Assembly (NCBI GenBank): GCA_016845585.1
Contig: JAERSO010000052.1
Coordinates: 35,657 to 99,656 of the forward strand
Source: Acidimicrobiaceae bacterium
GTDB lineage: Bacteria > Actinomycetota > Acidimicrobiia > Acidimicrobiales > Aldehydirespiratoraceae
Length of the DNA: 64,000 nt
Direction of reading: 5' to 3'
Every line of letters starts with the position of its first letter. Position 1 is the first letter of the stretch. Both the position numbers and the translations under genes were made by a program. Of this stretch, positions 37,033 through 43,825 are shown one piece after another. The notes under the pieces were generated by a model that saw only the letters and a list, made by a program, of their open reading frames with translations, ran no database searches and was not told the DNA's origin.

Positions 37033-38468
37033 TGGGTCCGCACCCGATGCTCTACTCATCGCTTGATCTCGGGCCGCTACAGGTCGTGAACCGCTTCGCC
37101 GTTCCGGCGATGGTGACGCGGTTGTCGAGCGACGACGGCTACGTGAATGAGGACGTCATCGAGCGGTACCGGAGGTTCTCCGAGGGTGGGGCCGGCCTGA
37201 TCGTCGTCGAGGCATCGAGCGTGCACGGTGGGCGAAGCGGGCCCCTGCTGAAGGCATCTTCCGATGAGTTCATACCCGGGCTGAGCGAGTTGGCGGCCGC
37301 GATCCATGAGGCGGGCGCGGCGAAGGCCGTCGTACAGATCATCCACTTTCTCAAGGTGGCCCGCTCGGGCTGGCGCCAGCTGGTCAGCGATCTCGATGTG
37401 GACGGGCTGGAGGCGCTCCCAGCGTTGTTCGCCGCCGCGGCGCGTCGGGTCGAGCAGGCCGGCTTCGACGGCGTCGAGATCCACATGGCGCACGCCTACA
37501 CCCTGTCGTCGATGCTGTCGCGCCGAAACAAGCGACGCGATCACTACGGGCGCACCTTGGAGAATCGTCTACGCCTTCCCTCCGCGGTCGTCGATGCAGT
37601 GAAAGCAGCCGTCGGACCAGAGTTCGCCGTTGGCGTGCGCTTCGATGCAGAAGAGTGCATTCGGCGTGGGTACTCGGTGGCCGAAGCGTCGCAGTTCGCT
37701 TCAAGATTCGCGGAACAAGGCGTCGCCTACATCAGCCTCTCGGCCGGAGGAAAGTTCGAAGACGCCATCCACCGAGAGGGCAAGCCGCTGTACCCCTACA
37801 CCGGTTTCAGCGGCGATCGATGCATGCCCGGTGACAGCTATCCCGACGCGGCGAACATCTGGATGGCGGAGACCGTGCGCCGAAACATCCGCGACCGGGG
37901 CTTCACGACCCCGATCCTCGGTGCGGGAAAGATCCCGACCGCTGACCTCGCCGAATCGCTGCTGCAACGCGGGGCCTGCGACCTGATCGGCATGGCGCGT
38001 GGACTCCTCGCGGACCCGTTTCTCCCAGTCAAGGTCGCGGCCGGCCGAACAGATGAGGTCGTGGAGTGCATCTACTGCAACGTCTGTAAGAGCCTGGACG
38101 AGAACTTCAAGACCGTCGTGTGCTACCTCTGGCCCAAGGGGGCCACCCACGCGCCCCGGCCCGATGAGCCACGCGCCGAGACGGGTTGGTTCGAGAGCGA
38201 ATCGTCTCTGCGGGCCATCGCCGGGGTGGGCGACATCCGACTCCGCTGGGAAGCAGCGGAGGGTGATGTCGCCGGCTACGACATTCTTCGCTCCGAGGAC
38301 GATCAGCCGTTCGAGCGATTCACCTCTTGCTCGCGAACCGCCCAGCTCGACGATTCCGTGCTTGCCGACCGAACGTACCGCTACATGGTCGTGCCGTATG
38401 ACGGTTCCGGCAGGCGAGGCACTCCGACCCCTCCGGCCGAAGCAGCCGTCGAGACCGGGCAGATCTAG
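37032..38468 (+). CDS. Old Yellow Enzyme-type FMN oxidoreductase with 4-Cys motif and C-terminal FnIII-like domain
   Basis: A 478-residue protein. Residues 1 to ~340 form an OYE barrel: YSSLDLGPLQVVNRFAVPAM, QIIHFLKVARSG, DGVEIHMAHAYTLSSMLSRR and HYGRTLENRLRLPS. Residues 346-364 hold cysteines spaced C-x2-C-x2-C-x11-C (CIYCNVC...), as in the 4Fe-4S site of 2,4-dienoyl-CoA reductase. The FAD/NAD(P) half expected after this site is absent. Instead residues ~396-478 read as a fibronectin type III domain (IRLRWEAAEGDVAGYDILRS; YRYMVVPYDGSGRRGTP). It probably reduces a ring or enoyl intermediate using a separate electron donor. It is last in the operon and overlaps the RidA stop by one base. Confidence 0.85.
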   Translation: MGPHPMLYSSLDLGPLQVVNRFAVPAMVTRLSSDDGYVNEDVIERYRRFSEGGAGLIVVEASSVHGGRSGPLLKASSDEFIPGLSELAAAIHEAGAAKAVVQIIHFLKVARSGWRQLVSDLDVDGLEALPALFAAAARRVEQAGFDGVEIHMAHAYTLSSMLSRRNKRRDHYGRTLENRLRLPSAVVDAVKAAVGPEFAVGVRFDAEECIRRGYSVAEASQFASRFAEQGVAYISLSAGGKFEDAIHREGKPLYPYTGFSGDRCMPGDSYPDAANIWMAETVRRNIRDRGFTTPILGAGKIPTADLAESLLQRGACDLIGMARGLLADPFLPVKVAAGRTDEVVECIYCNVCKSLDENFKTVVCYLWPKGATHAPRPDEPRAETGWFESESSLRAIAGVGDIRLRWEAAEGDVAGYDILRSEDDQPFERFTSCSRTAQLDDSVLADRTYRYMVVPYDGSGRRGTPTPPAEAAVETGQI

Positions 38469-38728
38469 CGATCCCAGGGTAGTGGTGGAGTACGGCGTCA
38501 GGGCCGACTCGGCCCTTGAGACTGGCGCTTGCCAAGTCCCTGCGGGGACCAACTGGCAGACTAGGCTTCCTCCCCAAGGTGACCGACGATGCGATCGACC
38601 CGCACGTTGGCATCACGGTTGGTCTCGGCGTCTTTTCGAAATCGCGACACCGCGCTGCGATGATCAAGGGGTCGCGGGTACCCGCCGAAGTGACAGTCCA
38701 CCTGCCGCGTCTGCCGCACGCAGTCGCT

Positions 38729-38902
38729 TCAGGGATCGGCGTTTCCCAGGTGTTCCATCCCCAACATCAACTGAAGCGCAAGATGCTCATCAGCGTCGCG
38801 CAGGTTGACATCGAGGTGCTCGATCGCTCGCTCAATCCGCTTCATCACGATGTTCCCGTGGACGCCGAGCGCGTGCGCTGAGCGCGACGACTCCTCCGGA
38901 GA
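38729..38902 (-). pseudogene. PucR-type regulator C-terminal helix-turn-helix fragment
   Basis: About 57 residues ending at the TGA at 38731-38729. The string SAHALGVHGNIVMKRIERAI followed by EHLDVNLRDADEHLALQLML matches the PucR/CdaR C-terminal HTH pattern (A..L.VHRNTv.yRl.ri...l...l.d.e..l.L.lA). The helix lacks the usual RNT triad (GNI instead). The rest of the protein is missing: translation upstream runs into the att copy. It is a remnant, perhaps of a regulator gene cut by the recombination event. Confidence 0.55.
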
Positions 38903-38903
38903 A

Positions 38904-38920
38904 GTGCACAAAAGGTGCAC
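38904..38920. repeat. GTGCAC inverted repeat near the right att copy
   Basis: GTGCAC-AAAAG-GTGCAC. Each half is itself palindromic, so the pair is both a direct and an inverted repeat. It lies 124 bases inside the right-hand repeat. Possible recombinase or regulator binding site; no partner copy was found beside the tRNA. Confidence 0.35.
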
Positions 38921-39043
38921 AGGACTCGCGGGCATCCGGCATGACAGGTCGGATGAGGCTGGACTCGCCGGACGGAGAAGCCTGAAACGACCGGGCTCCA
39001 CGAACTCAAGCGGGCCCGCTGGACGCCTTCTCCCAGTCTTGAA

Positions 39044-39093
39044 CCCCCGGCCCCCGTAGGGGGTGTGTGGGTTCAAAACCCACCCCGGGCACG
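39044..39093 (+). repeat. Direct repeat copy 2 (candidate attR, partial tRNA-Leu)
   Basis: 49 of 50 bases match 16357-16406. It holds half an anticodon stem, the variable arm, the T arm and the 3' acceptor strand, but no 5' half, so it cannot form a tRNA. The T-loop reads TTCAAAA instead of TTCAAAT. Confidence 0.85.
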
Positions 39094-39278
39094 CTCTGAC
39101 CAGGTGAGCCATGCGGGACGATGGCTCTGAGCATCGGACGGTCCCGCAGCGATGGATCTGGGCCTTCTGGCGATCCCCCGGCGGACCTACACCCAGTCAT
39201 CAGCTGCTCGGACTCGAGATCGTCAAGGAACCGCCCGCCAGCGCCACTTCACCGCCGAGTTGGTTGGTGCTGAGACGC

Positions 39279-39416
39279 TCAGCCGCAGCAGTTCTCGCCG
39301 CGCCAGGCTTCGCTTCCTTCGCGGAAGGCAACCGCGGCGATGATCAGCCCGGCGATGGGGTCCATCCACCACCATCCGAACGCGGCGTTGGCGCCGAGGC
39401 CCACGAGCGGAGCTGC
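39279..39416 (-). pseudogene. C-terminal fragment of a cation transporter (cation diffusion facilitator-like)
   Basis: About 45 minus-strand codons before the TGA at 39281-39279: APLVGLGANAAFGWWWMDPI then AGLIIAAVAFREGSEAWRGE and a terminal NCCG. The WWW-x-DPIAGL membrane segment, the REG-x-EAWRG helix and the final cysteine pair match the end of small cation transporters of the CDF superfamily. The upstream part is missing: sequence switches to IS30 transposase homology on the other strand at about 39417. Confidence 0.65.
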
Positions 39417-39950
39417 CACTGGGAGGGCGACCTGGTCATCGGTCTGAAACGCTCAGCGATCGGGACGTTGGTCGAGCGAACGACTCGGTTCACGATGCTG
39501 ATCCATCTCCCGCGCGAACTGGGCTACGGCGAGCAGCCCCGCAAGAAGAACGGTCCCGCTTTGGCCGGCTACGGCGCCGTCACGATGAAGAACCGGCTCG
39601 CCGCGTCGATGACCACCCTCCCCGAGCAGCTACGCCGCTCGCTGACCTGGGACCGAGGCAAGGAACTCTCTGCCCACGCCGAGTTCACCGTCGAGACCGA
39701 CATCCCGGTCTTCTTTGCCGACCCGAAGAGCCCGTGGCAGCGCGGCACGAACGAGAACGCCAACGGCCTCCTGCGCCAATACTTCCCGAAGGGCACCGAC
39801 CTCACCCGCTGGTCAGCCCAAGACCTCGAGGCAGTCGCTGCCGCCCTCAACGCCCGGCCCCGCAAGATCCTCGACTGGCGCACACCCGCCGAGGCATTCG
39901 ACGAACACCTACGCTCTCTCCAACAAGTTGGTGTTGCGACCACCGATTGA
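39417..39950 (+). pseudogene. IS30-family transposase, C-terminal fragment
   Basis: From 39417 the plus strand encodes HWEGDLVIGLKRSAIGTLVE, TTRFTMLIHLP, LTWDRGKELSAHAEFT, VFFADPKSPWQRGTNENANG and LLRQYFPKGTDLTRWSAQDL. This is the DDE catalytic half of IS30 transposases, with the aspartates and the final glutamate (NENANG) present. It ends TGA 39950 after RSLQQVGVATTD. The N-terminal DNA-binding third is missing, and the open frame upstream to 39111 is unrelated sequence (transporter fragment in antisense). No intact inverted repeats were identified. Inactive remnant. Confidence 0.85.
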
Positions 39951-40269
39951 GTCCGGCCAATTCACGAGCATCCGCTACGGCGAACGACTCGCCGAACTCG
40001 GCGCGGTGCCCTCGATCGGGTCGATCGGCGATTCGTTCGACAATGCGCTCGCGGAATCGACCGACTGCCTCTACAAGGCCGAGCTGATCCGGGGCCTCGA
40101 CAGAGGCCCCTGGAAGACGATCGAGGACGTCGAGCTGGCCACCCTCGGCTGGGTCCACTGGTTCAACAACGACCGGATCCACAGCTACCTCGACGACACC
40201 TCACCAGACCACTTCGAGGCCGCCTACGCTGCCCCCAACACCGACCAGTCACTGGTTGGAATCCAATGA
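39949..40269 (+). pseudogene. IS3-family transposase (OrfB), C-terminal fragment
   Basis: From 39949, in a different frame from the IS30 fragment, the plus strand reads GQFTSIRYGERLAELGAVPS, IGDSFDNALAESTDCLYKAE, WKTIEDVELATLGWVHWFNN and DRIHSYLDDTSPDHFEAAYA, ending at TGA 40269. This is the last third of an IS3/IS150-type transposase, including the final catalytic glutamate in NALAES. The first part and the left end are gone: the IS30 stop and this fragment abut directly, so one element was probably inserted in or recombined with the other. Confidence 0.85.
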
Positions 40270-40275
40270 AACGAG

Positions 40276-40300
40276 CCTGTGCAAGACCCAGGGCGGATCA
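40276..40300. repeat. Candidate right terminal inverted repeat of the IS3 remnant
   Basis: Read on the minus strand this is TGATCCGCCCTGGGTCTTGC followed by ACAGG, resembling IS3-family ends (TGA-x-CCGCCCCGG). It starts 6 bases after the transposase stop. No left partner remains to confirm it. Confidence 0.4.
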
Positions 40301-40371
40301 ATCGTCGAGGCGAGAGGTCATGACGATGCCCGGGCAGTGGGCGACCGCGTTCCCCGACGTGGCGCCAGGTG

Positions 40372-42684
40372 TCAGGGTCGAGAACCTCGTTGCGACATGC
40401 GTTGCAGATCGGAGACGAGGTCGACCAGTCGGCGAAGTTCCCGCTCCTGTTGGCGGCGGTGGTCGCCCATGGACGAGCCTCCACCGCCGGTGAGCTCGCG
40501 GTGGGTGAACAGCGAGTGGGCGCCCGCGAACATCTGCTTGCCGATCGAGGCGCGGGTGCCGATATGCCCTTGCCGGTATCGCTGTTCCGCGGCCCTGATG
40601 CCGTGTTCGATACACGTGGCCTCGTCGAGATGCTCGTGGTCGGACAGGTCGGCGAGCAGGTCGGCCGCCACCCAATACGACTCGAGGAACGGCCGCAGGG
40701 TGGCAGGAGCTACGACTGGTCGGAGTCCCTCGATCAGCTGGCTCATGGTGGTCGAGGATTCCGCGATGGCGGTCTGCCAGTCGGGATCCGCTCTCGTCAG
40801 TTCGGCCTCGATGCTCGCGACGAAGTCTTTCGACGTGGAGTGGAAGAACTCGAACTTCAGGAGGTCGCGTAGCGCGTTGGCTTCGTCCCAGAAGGCGTCG
40901 ACCGGGTTGTCGGAGCGCTCGGCCAGGACCGCACACAGCGCCAGCTCCGCGATGGACTTGTCGACGAAGTAGTGCGCCACGGTGTTGGCGTAGTAGGTCG
41001 CCGTGGGTGTCTTGTCCGGGTCGATCGAGAACACCGTCGTGGGTCCCGACTCGTACCGCTCGACGAGACCCCGCGAGAACATGATCTCGGCCAGCTCGAT
41101 GGCCTGTGTTTCGTTGGCTTCTTCGAGGCTGTCGGCGAGGCGCACCCCCTTCGCATGGAGCCAGCCGAGCAGCGCTCGGACCTCGCTGTCGAGCTCGGCG
41201 TATGTGAGCGCGTTGGGGGCCGCTCCGAGGAGCGCTTTGGAGAGCAGCGCCGGGAGTGTCACCGGCACGAGCGCGTTCACCCGCCGGGCGACTTCGATAC
41301 TGATGGCGGGGAGGTCGACGTCGTCAGGGTCAGATGTGGTCTCGACCACGACCGGTTCGGCGAAGTCGAGATAGATGTTCCCCATCGGGGCCTTGAGTCC
41401 ACGGAGATAGCCGACGAACCAGCCGGCGTTCTCCTTTTGCTTCGGCTGGCCCGCCTCGATACGGGCGTAGTCGCTTACATCGCCGATCAAGTCGTAGTTG
41501 ATCGCGACGGGTACGAGATGCAGGTCGCCGACCTCGGTCGATCGGGCGGCGTCGATGACGTACTTCAGGACGCCGTAGCGCGGTGGCATGAGCTTGCCGG
41601 TGCGAGATCTCGTGCCCTCGAACGACCAACTGAACGGGAACCGTTTCTCCATCAGGTAGCTCAGGTACTGCCGGAGTGTGACCTTGTAGACGGCGTTGTC
41701 GGCGAAGGTTCGGCGGATGAACACCGTGCCGGCGCGCCGGGCCAACCCGCCGAGGCCGCGAAAGGCCATGTTGATGCCGCCGAACTGGTGTGGCGTCGGG
41801 AAGTCATGGTCGTAGAGCACCGACAGCAAGGCGATGCCGTCGACGTGTGACTTGTGGGTGAACAGGAATGCGGCTGGGTTGTCGCGCACGATCGCCCGGG
41901 TCCGTTCGAGCGCGTCGGGGTCGACGACGATCTCCTTGTAGCCGAGGCCGACAACCTTTTTCGTGAACGCACCGGACCAATCGATGAAGAACGTGGACGG
42001 GGTGGCCGCCATCTCCTCCAGGTATTCGCGGCTCTCGCTCAACACCTCCTCGATGGGGCGGCCGTCGGCAGTGGCGACTTCCTCGATGGCGTGGTGGTAC
42101 ATGGCCCGTCGCACGACGCTCCCGATCACCGAGCGAGGGACCTTGTATCTCAGCCCGGATCGACGACGTTCCTCGACATCGAGGGTCACCGCCGCGGTGT
42201 GCATCACGAACTCAGCGAACGACTCCTGGTGGTCCGGTGAGGCGTGTGATGCGGTCTGCTCGAAACGAGTTCGCAGACTCTCGATACTGGCGGGCGTGCC
42301 CACCAGTCGTCGTGGTGACTCTGCGCCTTGGGGGAGACGGAAGCGAGTGGTGAGGCGGCCGAGCCGGCGGGCATCTCCGATGATGAGGTCGCGGAGGCGG
42401 GGATGGGTTCGTGTCGAGTCAGCGCTGCCCCAGAGGATGCGTGCCGGTACGACGAGCGTTTCGGGTGGGGCGGCCAGGGCCGCTTCGAGCGATTCGTCAG
42501 CGATCTCCCGATCGAGGCTCGCCGACACGATGCGCACGGCCTGTCGGCCCTCGGCGGAGCGGCTGATCCAGTCGTGCAACAAGTCGAGATCGACATCGTT
42601 CGCCACATCGAGCAGGAAGATAACGTCGTGGTCGGTTTCAGGCCACGGGGAGTCAGGTCTCTGGTTCGGCTCGTCGGTCACCAA
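40372..42684 (-). CDS. plsB: Glycerol-3-phosphate 1-O-acyltransferase (PlsB-like)
   Basis: A 770-residue acyltransferase of the large PlsB class. The four acyltransferase blocks are visible: FLFTHKSHVDGIALL (HX4D), GGINMAFRGLGG, GTVFIRRTFADNAVYK, and FSWSFEGTRSRTGKLMPPRYG, spaced as in PlsB. The long N-terminal (~250 residues) and C-terminal helical regions also fit. It acylates sn-glycerol-3-phosphate with acyl-CoA at the membrane, the first step of phospholipid and triacylglycerol synthesis. It lies 9 bases downstream of gpsA on the same strand, pairing substrate supply with its use. The C-terminus lies close to the IS3 debris but appears complete. Confidence 0.9.
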   Translation of the reverse strand: MVTDEPNQRPDSPWPETDHDVIFLLDVANDVDLDLLHDWISRSAEGRQAVRIVSASLDREIADESLEAALAAPPETLVVPARILWGSADSTRTHPRLRDLIIGDARRLGRLTTRFRLPQGAESPRRLVGTPASIESLRTRFEQTASHASPDHQESFAEFVMHTAAVTLDVEERRRSGLRYKVPRSVIGSVVRRAMYHHAIEEVATADGRPIEEVLSESREYLEEMAATPSTFFIDWSGAFTKKVVGLGYKEIVVDPDALERTRAIVRDNPAAFLFTHKSHVDGIALLSVLYDHDFPTPHQFGGINMAFRGLGGLARRAGTVFIRRTFADNAVYKVTLRQYLSYLMEKRFPFSWSFEGTRSRTGKLMPPRYGVLKYVIDAARSTEVGDLHLVPVAINYDLIGDVSDYARIEAGQPKQKENAGWFVGYLRGLKAPMGNIYLDFAEPVVVETTSDPDDVDLPAISIEVARRVNALVPVTLPALLSKALLGAAPNALTYAELDSEVRALLGWLHAKGVRLADSLEEANETQAIELAEIMFSRGLVERYESGPTTVFSIDPDKTPTATYYANTVAHYFVDKSIAELALCAVLAERSDNPVDAFWDEANALRDLLKFEFFHSTSKDFVASIEAELTRADPDWQTAIAESSTTMSQLIEGLRPVVAPATLRPFLESYWVAADLLADLSDHEHLDEATCIEHGIRAAEQRYRQGHIGTRASIGKQMFAGAHSLFTHRELTGGGGSSMGDHRRQQERELRRLVDLVSDLQRMSQRGSRP

Positions 42685-42693
42685 ATGCCCCGG

Positions 42694-43686
42694 TCAGCCC
42701 GGCTCGGATTCGTGACCGGGTTCGATCGTGAGTCCCCGGTACGCCGTTCTCGCATCCTGCGCCCCAATCACGACTCGGTGGATCTCCTCGTGAACCGGCA
42801 TCACCGCAGCGTGTTGCTCGGCCAGTTCGTGAGCGATGACTGCCGTTTTGAGTCCCTCGGCGACCATGTGCATCTCGTCTTCGATTTCGGCGACGGTCAT
42901 GCCCGTGCCCAGCATCTCGCCGACCGTTCGATTGCGGCTGTGGGGGCTCATACACGTGGCGGACAGGTCGCCCATGCCGGCGAGCCCGGCGAAGGTCGCA
43001 GCCTCCCCGCCCATGGCCACGCCGAGCCGGGTGAGTTCGGCAAGTCCTCGAGTCATGACCATCGCTCTGGTGTTGACGCCGATGCCGAGGCCTTGGGCGA
43101 TTCCGGTGGCGATGGCGACGACGTTCTTCAGCGCGCCCGCCAGTTCGCAGCCGATGACATCGTGATTGATGTAGGTGCGGAAGACGCCCTGGTGGAGCAC
43201 ATGCTGGATGCTTCGAGCGATCGAGAGGTCGGGGTGGGCGACGACGCTCGCCGAGGCCTGGCCCTCCATGATCTCCTTCGCGATGTTGGGGCCGGTGAGC
43301 GCGGCGACCGGGTGCTCCGACAGGACATCGCTGAGCACCTCGGTCATCCGAAGGTGGGACTCCGCTTCGAGGCCCTTCGACAAACTGACGATCGGTACCA
43401 TGGATGCGAGCGTCGGCTTGACGAGCTCGGCGACGCTGCGCATCGCGCTGGTCGGCACCCCCACGATCAGGAGTTCGGCGTGCGCTGCCGCACGCTCGAT
43501 GTCGGTGGTGGCACGCAGATCGTGCGAAAGGGTGAAGCCTGCGAGGTAGGTCGTGTTCGTGTGGGTCTCGTTGATCTCGGCGACGGACTCTGGATTGCGG
43601 GCCCACAGCAGCACGTCGTGGCGTCGCGCGATGAGATTCGCGACGGTGGTCCCCCATGATCCGCCGCCGAGCACTGCTACCCGCAT
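42694..43686 (-). CDS. gpsA: NAD(P)H-dependent glycerol-3-phosphate dehydrogenase (GpsA)
   Basis: A 330-residue enzyme reducing dihydroxyacetone phosphate to sn-glycerol-3-phosphate. The N-terminal Rossmann motif is VAVLGGGSWGTTVANLIARR. PIVSLSKGLE, AALTGPNIAKEI and NVVAIATGIAQGLGIGVNTR supply the catalytic lysine region, and GLAGMGDLSATCMSPHSRNR is the classical GpsA signature. Length is normal. It directly precedes the PlsB-like gene and is divergent from the acyl-CoA synthetase gene, with a strong hairpin between the two. Confidence 0.95.
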   Translation of the reverse strand: MRVAVLGGGSWGTTVANLIARRHDVLLWARNPESVAEINETHTNTTYLAGFTLSHDLRATTDIERAAAHAELLIVGVPTSAMRSVAELVKPTLASMVPIVSLSKGLEAESHLRMTEVLSDVLSEHPVAALTGPNIAKEIMEGQASASVVAHPDLSIARSIQHVLHQGVFRTYINHDVIGCELAGALKNVVAIATGIAQGLGIGVNTRAMVMTRGLAELTRLGVAMGGEAATFAGLAGMGDLSATCMSPHSRNRTVGEMLGTGMTVAEIEDEMHMVAEGLKTAVIAHELAEQHAAVMPVHEEIHRVVIGAQDARTAYRGLTIEPGHESEPG

Positions 43687-43719
43687 CTGACCCCCTGTTG
43701 GTCGAGACCCCTCGACCCC

Positions 43720-43749
43720 GCGCCCAACCGAAATGATTCGGCTGGGCGC
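43720..43749. other. Strong hairpin in the gpsA / acyl-CoA synthetase divergent region
   Basis: GCGCCCAACCGAA (43720-43732) and TTCGGCTGGGCGC (43737-43749) pair at 12 of 13 positions around an ATGA loop. It lies 34 bases ahead of the gpsA start and 77 bases ahead of the opposite gene, so it would be in the 5' leader or promoter region of both rather than after a gene. No U-tract follows. AGAACCCGCTCT and TCTAGATTCTAG further right may be regulator sites. Confidence 0.5.
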
Positions 43750-43825
43750 TGGATTCTATTGGAGAACCCGCTCTAGATTCTAGCCTGCCCGGTGCATCGG
43801 TGCCGGGGGACCGAGAGGGACATCG

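Larger units (their letters stand above)
38469..39043. other. Gene-poor region with degenerate fragments at the right end of the island
   Basis: No intact gene is seen. On the minus strand a fragment of ~55 codons ends at the TAG at 38561-38563, its last residues reading AETNRDANVRVDRIVGHLGE. I do not recognise its family. A second minus-strand fragment (38729-38902) is described separately. GTGCAC occurs twice around a 5-base spacer at 38904-38920. The remaining bases show no recognisable promoter, RNA or coding signal. Confidence 0.5.
16407..39093. mobile_element. Candidate tRNA-Leu-integrated genomic island (about 22.7 kb, no integrase seen)
   Basis: The interval is bounded by an intact tRNA-Leu and a partial copy of that tRNA's 3' end in direct orientation, the classic signature of site-specific recombination at a tRNA. 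Inside are only metabolic, transport and regulatory genes, consistent with a self-contained catabolic island. No tyrosine or serine integrase, excisionase or conjugation gene is visible, so if it is an island it is immobilised. The right end abuts decayed insertion-sequence fragments. The boundary assignment rests on the repeats alone; base composition was not computed. Confidence 0.6.

Noticed and set aside
16407..39043. An integrase or relaxase within the candidate island
   Set aside because: All long frames in both orientations were assigned to metabolic, transport or regulatory families. None shows the R-H-R-Y or serine-recombinase pattern.
39044..39093. A second tRNA-Leu gene
   Set aside because: Only the 3' half is present. 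The acceptor 5' strand, D arm and half the anticodon stem are missing, so it is interpreted as a recombination scar.
39111..39416. N-terminal part of the IS30 transposase frame
   Set aside because: The frame is open here, but the translation does not resemble the IS30 N-terminus, and the opposite strand encodes a convincing cation-transporter C-terminus.
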